A DNA stretch of 64,000 bases. Origin: Leifsonia sp. Root112D2 (GTDB lineage Bacteria; Actinomycetota; Actinomycetes; Actinomycetales; Microbacteriaceae). Below, piece by piece: positions 36,002-43,603 of this stretch. The stretch is taken from assembly GCF_001424905.1 (NCBI RefSeq), contig NZ_LMCU01000001.1:496001-560000 (forward strand), given 5' to 3'. Each line of letters starts with the position of its first letter. The first letter of the stretch is position 1. The notes beneath the pieces were generated by a model. The model was not told where the DNA came from. It saw only the letters and a program-made list of their open reading frames with translations, and made no database searches. The position numbers were made by a program, and so were the translations under genes.

Positions 36002-36754
36002 CTACGCGCCAACCTCTCTGAGGTTGCGCTGGCTCTCGTGCCAATGCAGCATCCGCCTCTCGAGCACCGTGAACAACGCCGTGACGGCAATGCCGACCAG
36101 ACCTGTCATCAGGATGTACACGTACATGGAGGGCAATTCCGTCGGTCCAGCATTGACCGACACCAGAATGTTCAGCCCGAGCCCGGCGGCGCCGCCGATC
36201 ATCTCGGCGATCACGGCCAGAATCATGCCGACGGCCGCCGCAACGCGCATACCTGTTGCCACATACGGCGCGGCGCTGGGTAACGTCACCGTGGTGAACA
36301 GTCGCCAGCCACGTAACTGCAGAATCCGCGCATTGTCCCGAACGACCGGGTCGACAGCGCGCACGCCGTAGATGACCTGAATCGTCAAGGCCCAGAAGAT
36401 GCCCCACGCCACCAGGAAAACCTTCATCTGCATCGTCGGACCCAGCACCACTATCACCAGTGGCAAGATCGCGATTGTGGGGACTGTCTTCAAGAACTCG
36501 ACTACCGGGATGCCGCTGGCGTACGCGAACCGGCTGCGCCCCAGCAGGGTGCCTACGGCGATGGCGAGAACCGCGCCGACGCCAACGCCCATGGCCCAAC
36601 CCGCGAACGTCTGACCGACGGCTATCCACAGGTACGAGGACTGTATGAGTTCGACAAATTTGGTCGCGATCTCCCAAGCGGAAGGGAAGGATGTGCGCGA
36701 CAGCAGGCCGGTCAGACTGGCCAGTTCCCACACAATGACTGCACCGGCGAACAC
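36002..36754 (-). CDS. ABC importer permease of module B (first), start uncertain
   Basis: A permease of at least 250 residues with coupling loop AVDPVVRDNARILQLRGWRL and the final GGAAGLGLNILV block. The annotated start is a GTG (36754) without a ribosome binding site. In the same frame the upstream codons read RLFKLSTQIA, which looks like the natural beginning of the first helix. Further upstream the frame gives ATG-AGG-TGA (36827-36835) and then stays open, so a nonsense mutation, sequencing error or non-standard start near 36830 are possible. The gene lies between a strong hairpin (36859-36900) and the second permease gene. Confidence 0.8.
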   Translation of the reverse strand: MFAGAVIVWELASLTGLLSRTSFPSAWEIATKFVELIQSSYLWIAVGQTFAGWAMGVGVGAVLAIAVGTLLGRSRFAYASGIPVVEFLKTVPTIAILPLVIVVLGPTMQMKVFLVAWGIFWALTIQVIYGVRAVDPVVRDNARILQLRGWRLFTTVTLPSAAPYVATGMRVAAAVGMILAVIAEMIGGAAGLGLNILVSVNAGPTELPSMYVYILMTGLVGIAVTALFTVLERRMLHWHESQRNLREVGA

Positions 36755-36858
36755 CGCGATCTGAGTGGACAGCTTGAATAACCGGCTGGTCCCCCAGCGT
36801 GTGATCTGTTGTGACTTCGTACTCTCTCACCTCATCGTGTCGGAGAATAACGCCAATC

Positions 36859-36900
36859 CTCGGGTTCCCGCATCCGCCGATGCGGGCTCGGGAACCCGAG
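36859..36900 (-). terminator. Strong intercistronic hairpin between binding protein and permease genes
   Basis: Nested inverted repeats: outer arms CTCGGGTT/AACCCGAG and inner arms CCCGCATC/GATGCGGG around a CGCC loop; an alternative 12-bp stem CTCGGGTTCCCG/CGGGAACCCGAG is also possible. No long U-run follows, so partial termination or mRNA 3'-end protection is likely, which would make more binding protein than permease. Confidence 0.6.
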
Positions 36901-36916
36901 GACTTGCGGCGTCGGA

Positions 36917-37900
36917 CTACTTACCGTCCCAGACCAATTCCCCAATGGGCACGGTGGTTTTGATCCAGTCCTGCTTCTTCATCTCGTCCTGAATGGCGCC
37001 GATTGATTTGTCATTGATTTCCGGCACGTAGTTGCTCGGAATGACCTGCTTTGACGCGACCTCCGGGGTCAGCTTGAGGTGCTCGACAAGAGACTTCAGC
37101 ACTTCCTGTTCGTGATCCTTGGTGTAGAGGATCGATTCCTTCATCGCAGCCTGGAAGGCCGCGGCCACCTTGGCATTTTTCTGAAGGTACTGCGCGGTGG
37201 CCGCGTAGCAGTAGATCGTGCCGTTCGGCCAGGTGTCGGAACTCGGGTGCGCAAGCACCTTCGCTCCCGCGGCTATTGCGGTACCAGAGAACGGCGAGGT
37301 GATGACCGCGCCGTCGACCCTGCCGTCAGCCAGCGCCTGGGGCATCTGCGGGAATGGAATCGCGACGTACTCGACCTTCTTGACTCCCGCATCATCGAAG
37401 AGCTTCTGTGCACCGAGGCGGTTGATGCTGCCCAGTTGCACCACGGCGAATTTCTTGCCGGCGAAACCCTCCAATGAGGTGATCCCGCTCTTCTTGGAGG
37501 CGACCAACGCACTCGCATCACGGTCAGAACTGAGTTCTCCGTCGATCGGTGACACACACTTGAGGCTCGTGCCGGCGATTGCCGCATTGATCAACACCGG
37601 CGTGGTGATGAAGCCGAACTGCTGCGTTCCGCTGAGCATCGCCGCGGAGACTTCGATGGGGGAAGCCGCCGGCTGGGTCGTCACGTTCAGGCCGTGCTTC
37701 TTGAAAATTCCGCTATCCATTGCATGGAACAGGATCGCGTTCGGCGAGAACGGCACGATCCCCACCGTCACGTCGGTCAGCTTGGCCGACCCTGATGAAC
37801 CAGTGTCGCTGGAGTTGCTTGCTGGTGCGGCGGTACATCCGGCCATCGCACCCACCAAGAGCCCAACCAGGCCCAATTTCACTAATGTTCGCATCCTCAT
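36917..37900 (-). CDS. ABC importer substrate-binding lipoprotein of module B
   Basis: NMT1/TauA-like binding protein of about 327 residues. The signal peptide MRMRTLVKLGLVGLLVGA leads to a lipobox MAGC with C22 as lipidated residue. The mature start LTDVTVGIVPFSPNAILFHAM and the central VDGAVITSPF are typical of the family. GAGAGG stands before two in-frame ATGs (37900 and 37894); either could be used, whereas the longer frame to 37978 adds a hydrophilic stretch before the signal and is unlikely. It is the first gene of the module B operon, divergent from the IclR gene at 38083. Confidence 0.88.
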   Translation of the reverse strand: MRMRTLVKLGLVGLLVGAMAGCTAAPASNSSDTGSSGSAKLTDVTVGIVPFSPNAILFHAMDSGIFKKHGLNVTTQPAASPIEVSAAMLSGTQQFGFITTPVLINAAIAGTSLKCVSPIDGELSSDRDASALVASKKSGITSLEGFAGKKFAVVQLGSINRLGAQKLFDDAGVKKVEYVAIPFPQMPQALADGRVDGAVITSPFSGTAIAAGAKVLAHPSSDTWPNGTIYCYAATAQYLQKNAKVAAAFQAAMKESILYTKDHEQEVLKSLVEHLKLTPEVASKQVIPSNYVPEINDKSIGAIQDEMKKQDWIKTTVPIGELVWDGK

Positions 37901-38044
37901 AGTCCTCTCAATGACAGCATCGACTTCTGCGTCGAGCTGTTGCTGCGATATGGGTGCCTGCGTTCGGGCCACAGGCAAATTGCGTAAAACACACGTTCCG
38001 GGCCGAGTCGTTCCGAACCCGTTTCGCCGATGCTAGACCCGGAA

Positions 38045-38059
38045 TCCCGCCATGCGGGA
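38045..38059. promoter_or_regulatory. Palindrome TCCCGC-CAT-GCGGGA, possible IclR operator
   Basis: A perfect 6-bp inverted repeat around CAT in the divergent promoter region of module B, 24 bp before the regulator's GTG start. The geometry (15 bp, CG-rich arms) resembles the TTCCG-N5-CGGAA sites, with C for T at one position of each arm. A separate AGAACGTTCT palindrome follows at 38070-38079. Confidence 0.5.
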
Positions 38060-38082
38060 GGAAAATGTGAGAACGTTCTACT

Positions 38083-38859
38083 GTGCAGAATGAAGAGCCC
38101 GTCGGGCCCCCTCCCCCCTACCTGATCGGTTCCGTCGACAACGCGCTCCAATTGCTGCTCCTGTTGAACGAGAACAGCGAGCTTCGCGTTCGCGACGTCG
38201 CCAGGGAATTGGATGTGGCGCAATCCACGGCGCATCGCATATTGGCGACGCTGGCGTGGCGCGGCTTCGTGGTGCAGGACAGGGGCAGCAAGACCTACCG
38301 CGCGGGGCGGGTGCTGGTCGAGATCGCGCTGGAATCGATCAAGGAACTGGATGTGCGCCGTAAAGCTCGCGGACACATGGAGCGGCTCTCTCGCAAGGTG
38401 CACGAGACCGTGAACCTGATAGTGCTGGAAGACGACGGCGCCCGGTTCATCGATGGCGTCGAAGGCGACCAGATGGTGCGCGTCGCCGCGCGAACCGGAA
38501 CTCTCCTGCCGGCCTACGCAACGTCGGGAGGCAAGATCCTTCTCGCCCAGCTACCGCTGGGACAACTGCGGGCGCTTTATCCGAATGGCCTTCGCAAGCT
38601 CACCAAGCACACCACGCCCGACCTGGCCACTCTTGAGGCCGAGCTGAAGACGATCCGCAAACGTGGTTACGCCGTGAACATCGGCGAAACCCAGATTGGG
38701 CTGTGGGCGGTTGCAGTGGCGATCCGGGATAAAGCCGGTCGGCCCATCGCCGGATTGGCAATCGCGACACCGACGAGCCGAATGGAACCATCGGACATCG
38801 CGGTACGAGTGCAGGCCCTGCGCGAGTCCGCCGAAGCCCTCAGCGCAGACCTGCTCTAG
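38083..38859 (+). CDS. IclR-family regulator of module B
   Basis: A 258-residue IclR protein. The winged helix reads LRVRDVARELDVAQSTAHRILATL, and the effector domain has LLPAYATSGGKILLA and the end block IAGLAIATPTSRM. GTG 38083 is the start used here; no clear ribosome binding site is present. The gene is divergent from the module B importer operon and upstream of the LigW-like/monooxygenase pair, both of which it likely controls. It is only distantly similar to the other three IclR proteins in the window. Confidence 0.88.
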   Translation: MQNEEPVGPPPPYLIGSVDNALQLLLLLNENSELRVRDVARELDVAQSTAHRILATLAWRGFVVQDRGSKTYRAGRVLVEIALESIKELDVRRKARGHMERLSRKVHETVNLIVLEDDGARFIDGVEGDQMVRVAARTGTLLPAYATSGGKILLAQLPLGQLRALYPNGLRKLTKHTTPDLATLEAELKTIRKRGYAVNIGETQIGLWAVAVAIRDKAGRPIAGLAIATPTSRMEPSDIAVRVQALRESAEALSADLL

Positions 38860-38868
38860 CCTTCCGCG

Positions 38869-38883
38869 TTCCGCCTCGCGGAA
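38869..38883. promoter_or_regulatory. Perfect palindrome TTCCGCCTCGCGGAA, probable IclR operator
   Basis: A 6-bp perfect inverted repeat around CTC, 117 bp upstream of the LigW-like gene and just after the IclR gene. The core TTCCG-N5-CGGAA is the same as at 27624-27642 in module A. Confidence 0.65.
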
Positions 38884-38999
38884 TTATTCACGCCGATGAT
38901 TGCGTATATTGCCAGCCCGGAGCCACTGTTGTCGTGCGCAGGCAGAGCCCCGTGCAATCGGGTCTCGTGCCCTGAACGGCAAGCGGAAAAGGACGAACA

Positions 39000-40088
39000 A
39001 TGACGTTGAATACCGAAGAAGCGCCTCAGGCCGAACTGGCCACAGGAGGGGCCCAGGGATACCTCCGCATCGCCACCGAGGAGGCGTACGCACCGCCCGA
39101 GATGTTCGAGCTCTATCGCAAGCTACTGCGCGACGGCACGAACGAGAACATTGGCTTCAATGTCTTCGAGGGCTATCTGCTGAACAACACTGACCCCTGG
39201 CCACGCAGCATCGTTGAACGCATCCAGGACCTCGGCGAACGACGCCTCGCCGACATGGATGCCACGGGAATCGATCATCAGATACTCTCGCTTACCTCGC
39301 CCGGCACCCAAGTGCTCGGCATCGAAGACGCCAAACGAATCGCGACCATCGCGAACGACAATATCGCGCAGGCCTGCCGCGACCATCCGACCCGGTATTC
39401 CGGCCTCGCAGCTGTCGGCTTCGACGACGCCGACAGTGCGGTTGCCGAGTTGCACCGCGCGATAACCGGCCTCGGTCTCAAGGGACTGATCTGCAACTCC
39501 CACATCAACGGAAACTATCTTGACGACCCCCGGTACTTTCCCATCCTGGAAGCCCTCCAAGAACTGGATGTACCGCTGTACCTCCATCCCAACCTGCCCA
39601 ACAACCGCATGATCGGGCCGCTCACCGAGGCGGGACTGGACGGTGCGATCTTCGGGTTCGGAGTCGAAACCGGAATGCACCTGTTGCGCATCATCACGTC
39701 TGGACTATTGGATCGCTTGCCCCGTCTCAAGATCGTGGTCGGTCATCTCGGCGAAGCCCTGCCATTCTGGCTTTCTCGTATCGACTTCATGCACGCCGGT
39801 CAGGTGCGTACCAAACGGTATGAGGCGATCAAGCCGCTGGAACTGGCGCCCAGCGAGTACTTCAAGCGCAACATCTGGTTGACCACATCGGGCATGGCCT
39901 GGGAGCCGGCCATCACGTTCTCCCGCAACGCGGTCGGCGCCGATCGAGTCATGTACGCGATGGATTATCCATACCAATACCAGGCAGACGAGGTGCGTAC
40001 GCAAGACGCGTTGCCGTATTCCGCTGCCGAGAAGAAGGCGTTTTTCGAGACGATCGCGAGGGACGTGTTCAAACTGGACACCATCTGA
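39000..40088 (+). CDS. LigW-like aromatic-acid decarboxylase (amidohydrolase family)
   Basis: A 362-residue metal-dependent, non-oxidative decarboxylase. The beginning GGAQGYLRIATEEAYA and the later GLDGAIFGFGVETGMHLLR and MYAMDYPYQY closely follow 5-carboxyvanillate decarboxylase (LigW) as I remember it. The metal-site residues correspond to E27 (ATEEA), H196 (YLHP) and D322 (AMDYP), with H249 in GHLGEA as a further catalytic residue. Expected substrates are ortho-hydroxylated aromatic acids such as 5-carboxyvanillate or resorcylates. It is followed by a flavin monooxygenase gene 36 bp downstream, a plausible hydroxylation step after decarboxylation. Confidence 0.88.
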   Translation: MTLNTEEAPQAELATGGAQGYLRIATEEAYAPPEMFELYRKLLRDGTNENIGFNVFEGYLLNNTDPWPRSIVERIQDLGERRLADMDATGIDHQILSLTSPGTQVLGIEDAKRIATIANDNIAQACRDHPTRYSGLAAVGFDDADSAVAELHRAITGLGLKGLICNSHINGNYLDDPRYFPILEALQELDVPLYLHPNLPNNRMIGPLTEAGLDGAIFGFGVETGMHLLRIITSGLLDRLPRLKIVVGHLGEALPFWLSRIDFMHAGQVRTKRYEAIKPLELAPSEYFKRNIWLTTSGMAWEPAITFSRNAVGADRVMYAMDYPYQYQADEVRTQDALPYSAAEKKAFFETIARDVFKLDTI

Positions 40089-40124
40089 ACACCGAATTAT
40101 TTCGAGGGAGCGGAAGATGCCAGC

Positions 40125-41273
40125 ATGGACGTGATCGTCGCCGGGGGCGGGATCGGCGGCCTGGCGGCGGCCGCAGCGCTCGCGGCGCGTGGCGTGAACG
40201 TGACGGTTCACGAGCGTCGTCGCGAACTCATCGACGCTGAGGGTGGCGCGATAGTGCTGGGCGAGAACCTGCTCCTCGCCCTCGACTCACTCGGCGCTAC
40301 CGATGAAGCCACGCGCAAGGGCGACGCCAAAAGCTTCTTCTCCTACGCTGACAGTCACGGCAGAGCGCACACCCCGCCGCACACGAACCTGTCGGGCGGC
40401 CGATATTTTTACGTCTCCCGGTATGAGCTCCACCACGCTTTGCTTCACACGGCGCAGCGACTGGGGGCGACGGTTGTGGCGGCGTCCGGAGTCCGATCCG
40501 CCCGAGCGGATGGAACCGTGGTGTTCGACACAGGGGACGAAGCTCACGCCGACCTGGTGATCGGAGCGGATGGCGTGGGCTCGGCCATCCGGCCCTCAAT
40601 GGATATCACCGTGCACGTCACACCCCAACGCCACTTCGGCATCCTCACCGCCCTCGACTACCTGCTACCGGAAATCGATACGGGGCACATGCGGGAGAGG
40701 TGGAACGGCACGCTGCGGATGGGGTATGGCCGGCTCGGGAATGGGGCATCCGGCGTGTATCTGTCCTGCAACGAAGACGGCCTCACCGCGGACCATCGCC
40801 ACCTCGACATCGAACGGTGGGTCTCTGCCTACCCCGACCAGCAGGCCGTTATCCGCGCCGTCGCCGCGTCGAATCCGAAAATCTCCCCGCTGTCCGAGGT
40901 GGTGTGTTCGTCGTGGTCCGACGGTCGAGTGGCACTGCTTGGCGACGCGGCACACGCGATGCCGCCACACCGGGGGCAGGGCGCTGCGATGGCCGTGCTC
41001 GGGGCCGTTCATCTCGGCCAGGTGCTGAGCCGGGGGCCGGACTTCCCGAAGACTGACTCTGGCGTGCACACACTACTTCGCCAGTGGGAAGCCGAAGTGC
41101 GGCCGGTCATCCGGCGCACCCAGCGCAACGCTGTTCTCTACTGCCGGGCACAATCGAGATGGCCTACCGCCCTGCTGCCGCTTCGACCCTGGTTCTTCCG
41201 GGTCACCGCCAAGCGCATCCGCCACCTCGACCTGAGCCTCCTCACAGACCTGAGCCCCGCGCCCGCCAGGTGA
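40125..41273 (+). CDS. FAD-dependent aromatic-ring monooxygenase-like protein
   Basis: A 382-residue class A flavoprotein monooxygenase. It has the N-terminal FAD motif GGGIGG (from about residue 6), the DG motif ADLVIGADGVGSAIR, and the second FAD motif VALLGDAAHAMPPHRGQGA. Salicylate, 6-hydroxynicotinate and related ring hydroxylases have the same order. It is encoded right after the LigW-like decarboxylase and may hydroxylate its phenolic product using NAD(P)H and O2. The substrate is inferred from context only. Confidence 0.87.
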   Translation: MDVIVAGGGIGGLAAAAALAARGVNVTVHERRRELIDAEGGAIVLGENLLLALDSLGATDEATRKGDAKSFFSYADSHGRAHTPPHTNLSGGRYFYVSRYELHHALLHTAQRLGATVVAASGVRSARADGTVVFDTGDEAHADLVIGADGVGSAIRPSMDITVHVTPQRHFGILTALDYLLPEIDTGHMRERWNGTLRMGYGRLGNGASGVYLSCNEDGLTADHRHLDIERWVSAYPDQQAVIRAVAASNPKISPLSEVVCSSWSDGRVALLGDAAHAMPPHRGQGAAMAVLGAVHLGQVLSRGPDFPKTDSGVHTLLRQWEAEVRPVIRRTQRNAVLYCRAQSRWPTALLPLRPWFFRVTAKRIRHLDLSLLTDLSPAPAR

Positions 41274-41294
41274 CGGTCTGAGCCCTCCAGGGAA

Positions 41295-42416
41295 TCATGC
41301 CTGCGGGGCGGCCTCGACCTTGCTGTAGGAGTACGGGAGCTCGCGCGGCGGGTTCAGCGTGAAGATCTCGACCACGGCAGAGACACCCGCGTTGTTGGCC
41401 CCCGCGACCATGATCTGCACCGAGGTCGGGTAGCTGAGCACCCGAACGGTGTCCGGCTCGTCAGAGCCGTTGGCGGTGTCAGGCATGGAATCGGGGTGCT
41501 CCGACGGCAGCCGCCAGCGCGTCTTGTGCGAGAGCGCATCCTTGCCGACGGCGACGAGTTCTGAACGCGGACGCGTGGCGTGCTCGAACACGAAGTTGCG
41601 CAAGTCATCCTTGCTCCAGCCCGCCGCAGCGAAGACCTCGGCGTGCTCGGGCACCAGCACCAACAGCGCGCTCGTGTACTCGTGAATCAGTGCGCCGGTG
41701 CGCCGGATGCTGTCCACGAAGTCGAGAGCGAGCTGCTCGGCATCCATCGTGTGGCGTGCCTCGATGTGCATCACCGAACGAATCACATACGCCGTCACGA
41801 CGCTCTCCGACGCATCGAAGCCGTACTCGGTGTGCAGCGGAGGCCACGGAGATTGCTCCTCGTTCTCAGCGATGCACGCCGAGTACTTCGCGGGCGTGCC
41901 CTGGGTGGCCTGGTCGAGCTTGTGCGGGTGCAGGCCGAAGACGTTGATGCAGCCGAGCCGAATCGCACGCCCGATGGTGGCGTTCGCCCGAAAACCCGAG
42001 CCGAAGATGTTGCCCTGGCTGTTGAGACCTATCTCGTTGCGCACGGGGCCGTTCACGACGAGGAATGGTGCCGTGCCCGTCGTGCTCTGCCAGATGCCGC
42101 GCGCCGGGTGCGGCTCCTTGGCGATCCCCTCCCAGGCTGCCACGACGACGGGAAAGTATTCCGGTCGGCATCCTGCCATCGCCGCGTTGATCGCGGCGAG
42201 GCGAACGGTGAGGTGACGGTTCAGGTGGGTGATGGTGAAGAGCACCTCGTCGGGCTCACGATCGACCGTGGCCAGAAATTTGGCGACGTAGCCTTCCGTT
42301 GCCGGAACCACGGGAAGCCCATCGGTCCACTCCTTGTCCCAGTAGTGTTCCAAGACCTCGCGCATGCGATCGGCCTCAGCCTCGGGCAGCACTGTTTCAT
42401 TCACAGTCGTTGTCAT
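41295..42416 (-). CDS. Conserved partner of the CGSC (UGSC-family) protein
   Basis: A 373-residue protein with conserved-looking blocks WTDGLPVVPATE, INAAMAGCRPEYFPVV, LVVNGPVRNEIGLN, ANATIGRAIRLGCINVFG and CIAENEEQSPW. I associate this pattern with the proteins encoded next to UGSC-family (seleno)proteins, but know of no assigned reaction. Single cysteines (in AGCRPE, LGCINV and CIAENE) could be functional. ATG 42416 follows the CGSC gene stop by one base and has GAGG six bases before it. No signal peptide or membrane helix is visible. Joint function with the CGSC protein is likely. Confidence 0.7.
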   Translation of the reverse strand: MTTTVNETVLPEAEADRMREVLEHYWDKEWTDGLPVVPATEGYVAKFLATVDREPDEVLFTITHLNRHLTVRLAAINAAMAGCRPEYFPVVVAAWEGIAKEPHPARGIWQSTTGTAPFLVVNGPVRNEIGLNSQGNIFGSGFRANATIGRAIRLGCINVFGLHPHKLDQATQGTPAKYSACIAENEEQSPWPPLHTEYGFDASESVVTAYVIRSVMHIEARHTMDAEQLALDFVDSIRRTGALIHEYTSALLVLVPEHAEVFAAAGWSKDDLRNFVFEHATRPRSELVAVGKDALSHKTRWRLPSEHPDSMPDTANGSDEPDTVRVLSYPTSVQIMVAGANNAGVSAVVEIFTLNPPRELPYSYSKVEAAPQA

Positions 42417-42417
42417 C

Positions 42418-42957
42418 TCAGCCCTCAACTCCCAGAATCCGCAGTACCTCGGGCAACGCTGTCAGCGCGCGCTCGCGCACCTCGTCGGCACTCAGGCTCG
42501 CCATCGGGTGCTGCACCGCGTAGAAGTCGAAGCCGGGGAAGCCCTGCACCGTGGCCATCGCCTGCCCCGACATCAGGAACGAGTCGGATGTGATGCTCAC
42601 GGTCGGCATGCCGGCCCGCTCGAACAGGATGCCGTCGGCCACGGTTGCAGCGCTGCACGAGCCGCAGTCGCCCACCGCCGTGATCACCACATCGCACTCG
42701 GCGACGATCTGCTCGAGCAGCGGCTGCTTGACGGGGGTGCCGAAATAGTCTTTGGTGTACAACCGCGCTTCACCTGCGCCGTGATGCTGCTGCAGTTGCT
42801 TCGCAATCTCATCGAGCAGCATCGTTGCGTTCGGTTTGGTGTTGTCGAGAAGACCGATCGTCAGCCCTTTCAGGCTGACCGGTCGCGGAGAAAGCGTACT
42901 GTTCGTCTCCTGCTCCTCCATTCCTGTCGGATCGAGCAAGGTTGCCTGAACTGCCAT
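42418..42957 (-). CDS. UGSC-family protein, Cys (CGSC) form
   Basis: A 179-residue protein with the motif AVGDCGSCSAAT (C98-G-S-C101), the cysteine version of the U-G-S-C motif of the UGSC (seleno)protein family. The codon at the first position is TGC, so no selenocysteine is needed. The fold begins LKGLTIGLLDNTKPNA and ends with an FDFYAVQHPMASL block. A redox or covalent thiol role for the CGSC pair is likely, but no reaction is established to my knowledge. ATG 42957 is preferred because AAGGAG lies 9 bp before it; ATG 42975 is an alternative. It is divergent from the MaoC/ligase/dehydrogenase operon. Confidence 0.78.
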   Translation of the reverse strand: MAVQATLLDPTGMEEQETNSTLSPRPVSLKGLTIGLLDNTKPNATMLLDEIAKQLQQHHGAGEARLYTKDYFGTPVKQPLLEQIVAECDVVITAVGDCGSCSAATVADGILFERAGMPTVSITSDSFLMSGQAMATVQGFPGFDFYAVQHPMASLSADEVRERALTALPEVLRILGVEG

Positions 42958-43071
42958 CTCGAGACGCTCCTTCATCGTTAGCTCTGTCTGCGCACTCAAT
43001 ATGACACGCGGCGATTTGCCCGACCCAGCCCTGATTCCACTCAGCGAAAAAGCTCCTTTCTCACGTGCACG

Positions 43072-43104
43072 AACCGCGAGAGGCTTATCGGTATCGTCGC
43101 GGTT
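43072..43104. promoter_or_regulatory. Inverted repeat AACCGCGA...TCGCGGTT between divergent operons
   Basis: Arms of 8 bp (43072-43079 and 43097-43104) separated by 17 bp, in the gap between the CGSC gene and the MaoC gene. It overlaps a possible -35 box TTGACG (43103-43108). It may be an operator for the IclR protein at 46401, or a different factor. Confidence 0.4.
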
Positions 43105-43141
43105 GACGATTCGAGGGCAACGACGCACTGGAGGAACTTGT

Positions 43142-43603
43142 ATGACGGCTTCACCCGCGGTCTCATCGATCGAGCAGATCACCGAGCTGGTCGGCGCCGA
43201 GTTCGGCCCATCATCGTGGCGGCAGATCACGCAGGCAGACATCGAGGCTTACGCAGACATCACGGGCGATGACAATCCGATTCACGTCAACGCGGAGGTC
43301 GCCGCGAAGTCTCCGTACGGCGGCACTATCGCCCACGGGATGCTCACGCTCAGCATGGTGGTGAGGCATCTGCGGGAGATCTACCGCATCACCGGTGCCA
43401 GCATGGGCATCGTCTACGGATTCAATCGCATCCGGTTTCCACACGCGGTTCCGTCGGGCGCGCGCATCCGGGTTCGCGGGCGCGTGGCATCCGTCACCGA
43501 GGTCGAGGGAGGCTGGCAGGTTGCGCTTGCCCTGACCTTCGAGCTCGAGGGCGTCGAGAAGCCCGCCTGCATTGCCGAGCTCATCCTGCGGCACTACCGG
43601 TGA
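43142..43603 (+). CDS. MaoC-like (R)-hydratase/dehydratase
   Basis: A 153-residue hotdog-fold protein. The catalytic pair of (R)-specific enoyl-CoA hydratases is present as D43 and H48 (ITGDDNPIHVN), followed by SPYGGTIAHGMLTLSMV. It would add water to, or remove it from, an acyl-CoA. ATG 43142 follows GGAGGAACTTGT at a suitable distance; the upstream frame from 43001 contains the promoter region. Its stop overlaps the acyl-CoA ligase start as GTGA, so the operon MaoC-ligase-dehydrogenase is tightly coupled. Confidence 0.9.
   Translation: MTASPAVSSIEQITELVGAEFGPSSWRQITQADIEAYADITGDDNPIHVNAEVAAKSPYGGTIAHGMLTLSMVVRHLREIYRITGASMGIVYGFNRIRFPHAVPSGARIRVRGRVASVTEVEGGWQVALALTFELEGVEKPACIAELILRHYR

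Noticed and set aside
36827..36835. Selenocysteine reading of TGA at the start of the module B permease
   Set aside because: A permease N-terminus is an implausible site and no selenocysteine insertion structure was recognised; mutation or a downstream start is simpler.
42660..42672. Selenocysteine in the UGSC-family protein
   Set aside because: The codon at the first motif position is TGC (Cys), so no recoding is needed.
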